Assembly: GCA_043747595.1 (NCBI GenBank)
Contig: JAYTOX010000104.1
Coordinates: 38,118 to 102,117 of the forward strand
Reading direction: 5' to 3'
Source: JADKIH01 sp043747595
GTDB taxonomy: Bacteria > Bacteroidota > Bacteroidia > AKYH767-A > 2013-40CM-41-45
Length of the DNA: 64,000 nt
Both the position numbers and the translations under genes were made by a program. Of the stretch, positions 26,706 through 34,850 are shown piece by piece; within the stretch, counting starts at the first letter, position 1; each line of letters starts with the position of its first letter. The notes under the pieces are model-generated. The model worked only from the letters and a program-made list of their open reading frames with translations. It searched no databases and was not told where the DNA came from.

Positions 26706-27083
26706 ATGATAAAAATACTCGTAGTCGACGACGAAATAGATGTTGAATCATTGTTTAACCAACGGTTTCGACAAGAAATAAAAGCTCAAAGAGTAAAAAT
26801 ACATTACGCTTTTAGTGGTGAAGACGCTTTGAAGTTTTTAAGAACTTTAGATCCGTTTGACATTGTTCTTGTTTTGAGCGATATCAATATGCCGGGAATG
26901 ACTGGATTGCAGTTGCTAAAAAAAATTAAAGAGGAATTTGCTACATTAAAAGTGGTAATGGTTACGGCTTATGGCGATGAAAACAATTACAATAACGCAA
27001 TGGAACTTGGGGCTGACGATTTCATTACTAAGCCGGTTGATTTTTCTATACTCAAGGAAAAAATAATGAACGCATCAAATTAA
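26706..27083 (+). CDS. Stand-alone response regulator (receiver domain)
   Basis: A 125-residue receiver with no output domain. The acidic pair is in LVVDDEIDVES, the phosphoacceptor is D59 in LSDINMPGMTG, and the lysine is in FITKPVDF. It lies 18 bases after the propeller kinase and 19 bases before the hybrid kinase, and its start (LFNQRFRQEIK) resembles the first receiver of that hybrid (LLINQRFRHRIK), which suggests duplication. As in CheY or Spo0F, it would pass phosphate or act by binding a partner. Confidence 0.95.
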   Translation: MIKILVVDDEIDVESLFNQRFRQEIKAQRVKIHYAFSGEDALKFLRTLDPFDIVLVLSDINMPGMTGLQLLKKIKEEFATLKVVMVTAYGDENNYNNAMELGADDFITKPVDFSILKEKIMNASN

Positions 27084-27102
27084 CAAAACTAAATAATTAC
27101 TT

Positions 27103-28707
27103 ATGGTAGAATTAGCAAGGATTTTGGTGGTGGATGATGAGCCAGATTTAGAGTTGTTGATCAATCAACGGTTTCGACACCGCATCAAAAATAAAGAATT
27201 GGTTTTCGATTTTGCTGCCAATGGTCAATTAGCGATTGAGAAATTGGAAGAAAACGGAAACGTGTATGATATGCTTTTGACAGACATCAACATGCCGGTG
27301 ATGGATGGACTTACCTTGCTAAGTATTATCAAAGAACGATTTGGACATTTTAAAGCTGTTGTTGTAAGTGCCTATGGCGACCTCGAAAACATCAGAACAG
27401 CTATGAATAAAGGAGCTTTTGATTTCATCACTAAACCGATTGATTTTATTGATCTAGATATGACAATCAATAAAACCTTAGAGGAAACTCGTTTTATTAA
27501 ACTAGGACAGCAAGCTCAAGAAAAATTATCTTCAACAATAAAAGAAAAAGAAAAAGCAGAACAAAGCGAAAAATTCAAACAACAATTTCTTGCAAACATG
27601 AGCCATGAGATCAGAACTCCAATGAATTCTATCGTGGGCCTTACTCAATTATTACATAAAACGACGCTCGACGATCATCAAAAAAAATACCTAAATGTAA
27701 TTAGGAAATCATCTGAAAACCTTTTAGTTATTATCAATGACATACTCGACCTTTCGAAAATAGAGGCGGGAAAAATGAATTTTGAAAAAATTTCATTCTC
27801 CCTTGATGAAGCGCTCGACACGGTTTATCACTCTATGCTTATCAAAGCAGAAGAGAAAAATCTGCATTTTGAAATTGTAATTGACAAATCAGTTCCGCCA
27901 ATTATTGTAGGGGATCCTACACGTTTGAACCAAATACTTTATAATCTAGCTGGGAATGCAATTAAATTTACTCAAAAAGGAAAAGTATCAATTGAAATTT
28001 CGGAGATTAACCGACAAGGCATGACAAGTATTTTACAGTTCTCTGTAATTGACACAGGAATTGGAATCTCTGAAGAGAATAGCTCTAGAATATTTGATAG
28101 CTTTTCACAAGCCACGAGCGATACGACACGAAAATTTGGAGGAACAGGTTTGGGGCTTACAATTTCTAAGCAGCTGATAGAATTACAAGGAGGAACTATT
28201 ACAGTTAAATCGGAAATTGGCACAGGTACCTCTTTTATTTTCAAAATCCCATTTTCAATTGGGTCTATCGATGATCAAACTATAGAGCATAGTCTGATTG
28301 AAATTACTGGTAAAGAATTGAAAGGAATAAAGATTTTACTGGTAGAAGATAATGAATTCAACCAGATGGTTGCCATAGATACATTAGTTGATCTTATTCC
28401 AGACTTAAAGATTGAAACAGCAGAAAATGGACTATTGGCGATTGAGAAGATTGAAGCCAATGATTATGATGTGATATTGATGGACATTCAAATGCCCGAA
28501 ATGGACGGATTTGAGACGACTAAATATATTCGACAACTGAATTCAAACAAACGAACTACTCCGATAATGGCGATGACCGCCAATGTAACCCCTGAAGAAG
28601 TAACAAAATGTTTTGAATCGGGTATGGATGCGTATATCTCTAAACCTTTCGAAACACAAGACCTATTGAACAAACTAAACAGACTGGTTACGGGTAAAAT
28701 CACATAA
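27103..28707 (+). CDS. Hybrid histidine kinase, receiver-kinase-receiver
   Basis: 534 residues with no membrane segment, so soluble. The first receiver (1-~125, D61 in LTDINMPVMDG) is joined by a coiled coil to HisKA (H168 in NMSHEIRTPMNSIVGL). The HATPase follows with NLAGNAIKFTQKG, DTGIGISEE, and FGGTGLGLTIS. A second receiver (~405-534) has D461 in LMDIQMPEMDG and ISKPF. The input is therefore probably a phosphorylated first receiver, from the kinase upstream. An Hpt gene follows after 57 bases, giving a complete relay. Confidence 0.95.
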   Translation: MVELARILVVDDEPDLELLINQRFRHRIKNKELVFDFAANGQLAIEKLEENGNVYDMLLTDINMPVMDGLTLLSIIKERFGHFKAVVVSAYGDLENIRTAMNKGAFDFITKPIDFIDLDMTINKTLEETRFIKLGQQAQEKLSSTIKEKEKAEQSEKFKQQFLANMSHEIRTPMNSIVGLTQLLHKTTLDDHQKKYLNVIRKSSENLLVIINDILDLSKIEAGKMNFEKISFSLDEALDTVYHSMLIKAEEKNLHFEIVIDKSVPPIIVGDPTRLNQILYNLAGNAIKFTQKGKVSIEISEINRQGMTSILQFSVIDTGIGISEENSSRIFDSFSQATSDTTRKFGGTGLGLTISKQLIELQGGTITVKSEIGTGTSFIFKIPFSIGSIDDQTIEHSLIEITGKELKGIKILLVEDNEFNQMVAIDTLVDLIPDLKIETAENGLLAIEKIEANDYDVILMDIQMPEMDGFETTKYIRQLNSNKRTTPIMAMTANVTPEEVTKCFESGMDAYISKPFETQDLLNKLNRLVTGKIT

Positions 28708-28764
28708 AAATTTGGCTGTCTAATTAAAACATATTAGATTTATCAACTCTAACTTAATATCTTA

Positions 28765-29106
28765 ATGGAAAGAATCACCGACCTAACATTTTTGACCACA
28801 TTTACAGGAGGAAATTCTGAAAAAATGAAGAAGTATATTCGAATGTTTGTTACATCTTGTCCTGAACAACTGCTCAAGATGAAAGAACATCTTGCGGCAG
28901 AAAATTATGACGGGTTAAAATCGGTAGCTCATGCTTTAAAGCCACAAATAACTTATATGGGAATTAAAGCAGGTGAAGCGCCTATAATGCAGATTGAAGA
29001 GTTTTCTGCAGCGAAAACCAATCTTCAACTTTTACCTTCACTCTTTGATGAGTTCAGCAAGCAATGCAAATTAGCAATGGAAGAATTAAACAATGAGTTA
29101 GCTTAA
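28765..29106 (+). CDS. Histidine phosphotransfer (Hpt) protein
   Basis: A 113-residue single-domain Hpt protein, predicted four-helix bundle. The phosphorylatable histidine is H56 in SVAHALKPQ, close to the family HxLKG/P pattern. N-terminal FTGGNSEKMKKYIRMF is the usual first helix. It would accept phosphate from the second receiver of the hybrid kinase and pass it to another regulator, for which the gene at 29298 is the nearest candidate. Confidence 0.9.
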   Translation: MERITDLTFLTTFTGGNSEKMKKYIRMFVTSCPEQLLKMKEHLAAENYDGLKSVAHALKPQITYMGIKAGEAPIMQIEEFSAAKTNLQLLPSLFDEFSKQCKLAMEELNNELA

Positions 29107-29274
29107 GTTTATCTAGATCGTCGGTTTTCTTCATTGAATGTATTTGAAATTTTAAGAAGAATTCCTTGAAAATTATTATCAATGCTTCAATTTACCTCAA
29201 AATAAAGCTCGTTTAGATGATAAATTGAATCAATCTAAAACAATAACTTATCTTTCACTATCAAAATATTTTTA

Positions 29275-29282
29275 TATTTTTG
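29275..29282 (+). promoter_or_regulatory. -7 promoter element before the membrane-anchored regulator
   Basis: TATTTTTG matches TAnnTTTG exactly, 16 bases before the ATG at 29298. The -33 element is poorer (TTTC near 29253). It suggests that this regulator is transcribed separately from the kinase genes upstream. Confidence 0.5.
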
Positions 29283-29297
29283 AAGCATAATTGAATT

Positions 29298-29816
29298 ATG
29301 AAACAGGTTAAAAATATCTTTATCGTTGACGATGATCCGATGCAAGCAACAATGCTCGCCGATTATCTAAGCAAATACTCAACATTTTCCATCTCCGTTT
29401 ATAATAGCGGCGAAGAGTGTTTGAAAAATTTAAATAAAAATCCGGAAATAATTTTTCTTGATTATAATTTCGACAAGGCTGGAAAAATGGCAATGGATGG
29501 CATCGACATCCTAAAAGAAATTAAAGAAGCTAAGCCCGAGACTGAAGTTGTAATGATATCAGGACAAGACAAAATTGAAGTGGCGGTGAATACAATTAAA
29601 TACGGAGCCTTCGATTATATAGTTAAAAGCGAAAGTGCTTTTCACCGATCTGAAAATATTATTTTTAATATTATTAAACGTATTAAACTACAAGGCGAAG
29701 CTCGATTATATAAAAAACTGACTTTGCTTTTTGGTTTATCATTACTCATTATGGTCATTATCGTTTTGATCTTATACAAAATGGGCTATATCTCTAATCA
29801 TCCCGGTTGGATGTAA
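29298..29816 (+). CDS. Response regulator with C-terminal membrane helix
   Basis: 172 residues. Residues 1-~125 are a receiver: IVDDDPMQATM, phosphoacceptor D55 in IFLDYNF, conserved EVVMISGQDKIEVAV and the lysine in YIVKSESAF. A short helix follows, then one hydrophobic segment (~143-164, LTLLFGLSLLIMVIIVLIL) and a short tail. There is no DNA-binding or enzymatic output. The receiver would be held at the inner face of the cytoplasmic membrane. Its own promoter element precedes it and a strong terminator follows. Confidence 0.9.
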   Translation: MKQVKNIFIVDDDPMQATMLADYLSKYSTFSISVYNSGEECLKNLNKNPEIIFLDYNFDKAGKMAMDGIDILKEIKEAKPETEVVMISGQDKIEVAVNTIKYGAFDYIVKSESAFHRSENIIFNIIKRIKLQGEARLYKKLTLLFGLSLLIMVIIVLILYKMGYISNHPGWM

Positions 29817-29832
29817 AAATAAAAGTCTAAAT

Positions 29833-29870
29833 AAAAAAAGGAACATTGTATATCGATGTTCCTTTTTTTT
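29833..29870 (+). terminator. Rho-independent terminator
   Basis: A-run and GGAACAT (29840-29846) pair with ATGTTCC (29856-29862) and an eight-base T-run. It follows the membrane-anchored regulator by 16 bases. Confidence 0.9.
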
Positions 29871-29936
29871 GTCATCGGAATTTTTTCAAATAAAAAAAAG
29901 TAACTTCACAGTTCAACATTGATAAGGGTTTCCACT

Positions 29937-31127
29937 ATGCCTCATTTCTCTGCAACAATAAATTCCAAACTTCCTAAAGTTGGCACAACTATTTTTTCTG
30001 TTATGTCGGCTTTGGCAAGCGAACACAATGCAATTAATCTTTCGCAAGGCTTTCCGAATTTTGAACCGGATTCAGAATTAATTGCCTTAGCTGAACAGTA
30101 CATGAGAAAAGGAATGAACCAATATGCTCCGATGCATGGAATACTTCCATTAAGAGAAATAATAGCTGAAAAAATAGAAACACTCTACGGCACAATTTAC
30201 AACCCGGAAACTGAAATCAATATTACCAGCGGTGGCACTGAAGCAATTTATGTTGCTATTACTTCAATGATAAAAGAAAATGATGAAGTAATTGTTTTCG
30301 AGCCAGCCTACGATTGCTATGGACCAACTATTGAATTGGCAGGAGGAATACCTATTTACATTCAACTTAACGCTCCCGATTTTTCTATAGACTGGGAGAT
30401 CGTTAAAAAAATGATCTCGCATAAAACAAAGATGATCATTATTAACTCCCCACAAAATCCTGCGGGATCTGTTTTATCGATGAATGATATGTTGGAACTT
30501 GAAAAAATAACTTCTGATAGTGAGATTGTAATCATTAGCGATGAAGTGTATGAACACATAATTTTTGATGGCATCCAACATGAAAGCGTAACCAAATATC
30601 CAAAACTTGCTGAAAGAAGCTTTGTCGTTTTTTCTTTTGGCAAAACATATCATACTACAGGATGGAAAATGGGTTATTGTTTAGCACCCGAAAATTTAAT
30701 GACAGAATTTAGAAGAGTACACCAGTTTGTCGTTTTTTCATCTCCAACATTTATTCAATATGCCCTTGCCGATTACATGAAAAATAAAAACTATTCGATA
30801 TTGCCAGCATTCTATCAGGAAAGGAGAGATTATTTTTTGAAGCTGATTGCAAGCTCTAAGTTTAAATTTAAACCTGCATCAGGGTCTTACTTTCAATGTT
30901 TAGATTTTAGCATGATTACCAGAGAGTCTGATTATGATTTTGCCGTGCGTTTAACAAAAGAAAAGCAAATTGCTTCTATTCCTGTTTCTGCCTTCTACAA
31001 TTCCAAAAAAGACAACCATCTGCTTCGTTTCTGCTTCGCTAAAACGAATGACGTGCTTGAAAAAGCTGCAGAGATTCTTTGTTCTATTCCACAAGGAAAA
31101 CTTAGAGCTGATATAAATTCATATTAA
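29937..31127 (+). CDS. PLP-dependent aminotransferase, methionine/glutamine type
   Basis: 396 residues from the ATG at 29937 (MPHFSATINSKLPKVGTTIF); a TTG six codons upstream is less likely. A class I/II fold-type I aminotransferase close to the YbdL/kynurenine-aminotransferase group: INLSQGFPNFEPD, NQYAPMHGILPLRE, TSGGTEAIYVA, NSPQNPAGSVL, ISDEVYEHIIFDG, and the PLP lysine in SFGKTYHTTGWKMGY. YbdL-type enzymes convert methionine and its keto acid using glutamine-like partners. The omega-amidase gene ten bases downstream supports glutamine transamination in methionine salvage. Confidence 0.92.
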   Translation: MPHFSATINSKLPKVGTTIFSVMSALASEHNAINLSQGFPNFEPDSELIALAEQYMRKGMNQYAPMHGILPLREIIAEKIETLYGTIYNPETEINITSGGTEAIYVAITSMIKENDEVIVFEPAYDCYGPTIELAGGIPIYIQLNAPDFSIDWEIVKKMISHKTKMIIINSPQNPAGSVLSMNDMLELEKITSDSEIVIISDEVYEHIIFDGIQHESVTKYPKLAERSFVVFSFGKTYHTTGWKMGYCLAPENLMTEFRRVHQFVVFSSPTFIQYALADYMKNKNYSILPAFYQERRDYFLKLIASSKFKFKPASGSYFQCLDFSMITRESDYDFAVRLTKEKQIASIPVSAFYNSKKDNHLLRFCFAKTNDVLEKAAEILCSIPQGKLRADINSY

Positions 31128-31137
31128 TTTCTGATCG

Positions 31138-31908
31138 ATGAAAATTACTATACTTCAATCCGATCTTGTTTGGGAAAACAAAGAAGCCAATCTTGAAAAC
31201 TACAAAAAGATTATAAATTCCATTCCCGATGAAACTGACTTGATCATCTTGCCAGAGATGTTTTCTACTGGCTTCTCTATGAATGCTACAATTTTAGCAG
31301 AAGACATTAATGGGACAACTGTTTCTTGGATGAAAAAGATTGTGCTTGAAAAAAAATGCGCCGTTACCGGAAGTTTGATTCTCAAATCAGGAAACGATTA
31401 CTTTAATTGTTTGGTATGGGTCGATGAAAAACAACTTCTCACCTATAATAAGCGTCATCTCTTTTCTTATGCAGGAGAAAATAATCATTACACTGCAGGT
31501 ACAACAAAAACAATTATTCATTATCTCGGCTGGAAGATATTACCGTTAATCTGTTACGATCTTCGTTTTCCGGTTTGGAGTAGACGAACTGCAAAAGAAA
31601 ATTATGACTTATTAATTTATGTAGCGAATTGGCCGGAACGAAGAAATGTAGCATGGAAAACATTGTTACCTGCTCGCGCTATCGAAAATCAGTCGTTTGT
31701 GGCAGGAGTAAATAGAATTGGAAAAGACATCAACGAAATTCATCATTCAGGCGATAGCGTAATCTATGATTTCAAAGGAGATCAATTGTCAACAATAAAA
31801 ATTAATGAAAATAAATTCGAAACTGTTCAACTTGATCTAGCCGAACTAATAAAACATCGAGAAATCTTTGCTTTCAGTAACGATGCCGATACTTTTGAAT
31901 TAAAATAA
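31138..31908 (+). CDS. Omega-amidase, carbon-nitrogen hydrolase (YafV type)
   Basis: A 256-residue nitrilase-superfamily enzyme. The catalytic triad is visible as Glu in ILPEMFSTGF, Lys in YNKRHLFSY and Cys in LICYDLRFPVWSR. The sequence follows the YafV/Nit2 pattern, hydrolysing alpha-ketoglutaramate or alpha-ketosuccinamate to the keto acid and ammonia. Its gene is directly behind a methionine/glutamine-type aminotransferase: that reaction makes alpha-ketoglutaramate, and this enzyme would remove it and pull the transamination forward. Confidence 0.92.
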   Translation: MKITILQSDLVWENKEANLENYKKIINSIPDETDLIILPEMFSTGFSMNATILAEDINGTTVSWMKKIVLEKKCAVTGSLILKSGNDYFNCLVWVDEKQLLTYNKRHLFSYAGENNHYTAGTTKTIIHYLGWKILPLICYDLRFPVWSRRTAKENYDLLIYVANWPERRNVAWKTLLPARAIENQSFVAGVNRIGKDINEIHHSGDSVIYDFKGDQLSTIKINENKFETVQLDLAELIKHREIFAFSNDADTFELK

Positions 31909-31918
31909 TCATAAAAAC

Positions 31919-33640
31919 ATGAAATTATTTATCACAACAATACTATTTGCAAGTTGCATTTTAAAATCTTTTTCGCAAGGCGATCATCGCATGAGCGCTC
32001 AGGAAAAAATGCTCATGCCATTTTATTTACAAAACGTAAGAACTCAAAATAATCAGTCACTTCCTCCTTCAACTATGGTGAGAGCTTCTGCAGAATGGGA
32101 AGAAATTGATGCGCTCATGATCACATGGACAAGCTACACAGCAATTCTTAAAGAAATAGTTAGAGCAGCGCAAAGCGAAACTCAAGTTCTCATTATTTGC
32201 AGCGACTCTGTTTCTGTAAAAAATACGCTCACCTCCTCTTCCATTCCATTGCAAAACATCCATTATATTATTGCTCCGTTCAACACTATTTGGTGTAGAG
32301 ATTATGGCCAATGGAATATTTATACTAACGATGTAGATTCATTAGCGTTGATCGATTGGATTTATAATCGCCCTCGTGCAAGCGACGATGCAATTCCAAC
32401 TGTAATACAAAACTATACTGGTCTTTCGATGTACGGAACCGTAACGAGCCCCAACGATTTGATTCATACAGGAGGAAATTTTATGTGCGATGGTTTTGGA
32501 ACAGGATTTTCTTCCAATTTAATCCTTAATGAAAATCCAAGTAAGACAGAGGCTGAAATTGATACTATCATGAAAAACTTTATGGGTATCAACCGATATA
32601 TTAAATTTCCGACTCTTCCTTATGATGCCATACACCATATCGACATGCACATTAAACTGATCGATGAAGAAACTTTACTCGTAGGACAATATCCTATTGG
32701 TGTTGCAGATGGTCCACAAATTGAAGCTAACCTTCAATACATTCTTACTAATTTTAATTCTGTTTTTGGAACTCCATTCAAAGTGATAAGAATTCCTATG
32801 CCGGCTGATGCCAGTGGAGCATATCCTGATAACAATGGAGACTACCGAACTTTTACTAATTCAGTATTCGTAAACAAAACAGTAATACTTCCAACGTATT
32901 CACAACAGTACGACACAACTGCTTTCAGAATTTATCGTGAAGCTTTACCTGGTTATACTATTACAGGAATTAATTGCAATGCAATTATACCGTCTTTAGG
33001 AGCGATACATTGCATCACAAAAGAAGTAGCGTCAAGTAATCCTTTATTGATTTCTCATCAGCCTTTGCACGATACTTACCAAACTACAGGAACGTATTAC
33101 GCGAAAGCATTTATCAAACATAAAAGCGGAATTAGCTCGGCAACTCTGTATTATCGCACCGATACTTTACTTCCATACAATTCAATTTCAATGACGGCGG
33201 TCACAGGCATGCCAGATTATTTCGAAACGAATATTCCGGCTCAAGCAGCAGGTTCTATTGTTTACTATTATATCGAAGCATCATCGGTAAGTGGCAAAAC
33301 TCAAGTTCGACCTATGACTGCTCCAGTTGGATATTGGAAATTTAATGTGCTCTTGAATACAGGACTTTTGCATTTGAATACAAATGCAAATATTCTCGAA
33401 AACCCTTTCCCAAATCCTGCTAGCACTATTACTTGTATACCTGTGAGTACCGCACAAAACGGAAACATCACTCTTTCAATTAAAAATATATTAGGAACTG
33501 AAGAGAAAATAATTTACAGCGGAGATAATTTTGGAAGTAAGAATTATTTTTTTAACGCAGCCGAACTCAAAGCAGGAATTTATTTTATTACTCTTAAAGC
33601 GAGCGATAATGTTTTTTACAAAAAAATTATTATTCAATAA
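31919..33640 (+). CDS. Secreted Porphyromonas-type arginine deiminase with T9SS sorting domain
   Basis: 573 residues. A signal peptide ends near SFSQG. Residues ~50-375 are an agmatine/peptidylarginine deiminase (PAD_porph) domain. By position the catalytic set is D128 (WCRDYGQW), H240 and D242 (HHIDMH), N314 (GDYRTFTNS) and C365 (GAIHCITKE), all present. A linker domain (~385-480) follows, then a type A sorting domain from about 495 (FPNPASTITCIPV to a KKIIIQ end). It would hydrolyse guanidino groups to citrulline or carbamoyl products outside the cell. Whether the substrate is agmatine or protein arginine cannot be told. Confidence 0.9.
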   Translation: MKLFITTILFASCILKSFSQGDHRMSAQEKMLMPFYLQNVRTQNNQSLPPSTMVRASAEWEEIDALMITWTSYTAILKEIVRAAQSETQVLIICSDSVSVKNTLTSSSIPLQNIHYIIAPFNTIWCRDYGQWNIYTNDVDSLALIDWIYNRPRASDDAIPTVIQNYTGLSMYGTVTSPNDLIHTGGNFMCDGFGTGFSSNLILNENPSKTEAEIDTIMKNFMGINRYIKFPTLPYDAIHHIDMHIKLIDEETLLVGQYPIGVADGPQIEANLQYILTNFNSVFGTPFKVIRIPMPADASGAYPDNNGDYRTFTNSVFVNKTVILPTYSQQYDTTAFRIYREALPGYTITGINCNAIIPSLGAIHCITKEVASSNPLLISHQPLHDTYQTTGTYYAKAFIKHKSGISSATLYYRTDTLLPYNSISMTAVTGMPDYFETNIPAQAAGSIVYYYIEASSVSGKTQVRPMTAPVGYWKFNVLLNTGLLHLNTNANILENPFPNPASTITCIPVSTAQNGNITLSIKNILGTEEKIIYSGDNFGSKNYFFNAAELKAGIYFITLKASDNVFYKKIIIQ

Positions 33641-33721
33641 GAAAATGAAAACAATAGATTCCAGGTCGCCTTATAGAATAATGAAAATTAATTTACAATA
33701 AATTCAACAGCGAAAAACTTT

Positions 33722-34837
33722 TCACATTTGCTTTGCCACCTGTCTAATTATATCGATCCATTCTTCTTTTGCACGAGAAGTACCTAAACGAACTATAATT
33801 AAATTTTTTGAAGGCAAAACATAAATGTACTGACCTAAATGTCCGATCGCAGCAAAATCACCTTCCTTCGGACCAATCCACCACTGTCGATTGTAAAACT
33901 CAGCTCCTCCTTTTTCATTATTGGCAGCGACTGATTTTCTCACCCATTCCGAAGGAACTACTTGTTTGCCTTCCCAACTTCCATCTTCTAAATATAAGCG
34001 CCCAAACTTTGCGAAGTCGCGCGCTCGCGCATTGATACAACAAAACGCTTTTTCTAAACCATCTTTCTTTTTATCGACACTCCAACTAGCATCATATTCC
34101 ATTTGTAACGGCTTCCAGATTTTTGCATCTAAATAAGCTGTTAATGTTTGTCCTGTTGCACGCTCAACAATAAGTCCGAGTAATTCAGTATTTACACTTT
34201 TATAATCGAATTCTTCCATTGGACCTTTTTCGGTTTTCAACCTTACTAAACTTCTTCTAAGTGTTCGTCCATAATAAAAAGCTGCAGCACCACTAAATGG
34301 TGACGAGTATCCTTCAGAAAATTTGACACCTGAAGCCATCTGAAGTAAGTGATGAATCGTTACATTGTTCCAATTATATTTATTTTTTAATTCAGGAATG
34401 TAATTTACAACCGGATCATTTTCATTTTTAATTTTTCCTTCGCCTATTGCAATTCCTACTAATGCAGATACAAACGACTTCGACATAGAGAATGATGCTA
34501 CAATAGAAGACGTGTCGTATTCTTCGAAATAACGTTCGTACAAAAGACTGTCGTTACGTATTATTAAAAATGCAACTGTTGGCGACTCTTTCAGAAAGGC
34601 GGCCATTGTTCTAGTTACTCCTGCATAATCTTTAATTTCTAATTTATTTTCAATAGAGGAATTTACCTGAGCATCTATAAACTTAAATGGATGATCAGAT
34701 CTGTGCAAAGGCCTTGATGGGAAAATCTTGTAATCTGTTATGTCAGAAAAGTTATACCAAACATAGCGACCAATTTTACAACTTGAAAAGAGCGCGAGGA
34801 AACTAAGTAAAATTACTAGGCGACGATTTACTTTCAT
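33722..34837 (-). CDS. Serine hydrolase, beta-lactamase/esterase family, lipoprotein
   Basis: 371 residues from the ATG at 34837; a TTG four codons upstream is less likely. The signal peptide ends in LFSSC, a lipobox, so a lipoprotein is expected. The class C-type SxxK motif is S117-M-S-K120, followed by the family region FDYKSVNTELLG (second motif) and HLG in IGHLGQYIYVLP as the KTG counterpart. Such enzymes are esterases, peptidases or transpeptidases; the substrate is unknown. It lies 13 bases after the Ig-like lipoprotein gene on the same strand and converges with the deiminase gene. Confidence 0.9.
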   Translation of the reverse strand: MKVNRRLVILLSFLALFSSCKIGRYVWYNFSDITDYKIFPSRPLHRSDHPFKFIDAQVNSSIENKLEIKDYAGVTRTMAAFLKESPTVAFLIIRNDSLLYERYFEEYDTSSIVASFSMSKSFVSALVGIAIGEGKIKNENDPVVNYIPELKNKYNWNNVTIHHLLQMASGVKFSEGYSSPFSGAAAFYYGRTLRRSLVRLKTEKGPMEEFDYKSVNTELLGLIVERATGQTLTAYLDAKIWKPLQMEYDASWSVDKKKDGLEKAFCCINARARDFAKFGRLYLEDGSWEGKQVVPSEWVRKSVAANNEKGGAEFYNRQWWIGPKEGDFAAIGHLGQYIYVLPSKNLIIVRLGTSRAKEEWIDIIRQVAKQM

Positions 34838-34850
34838 ATTTTTATACAAA

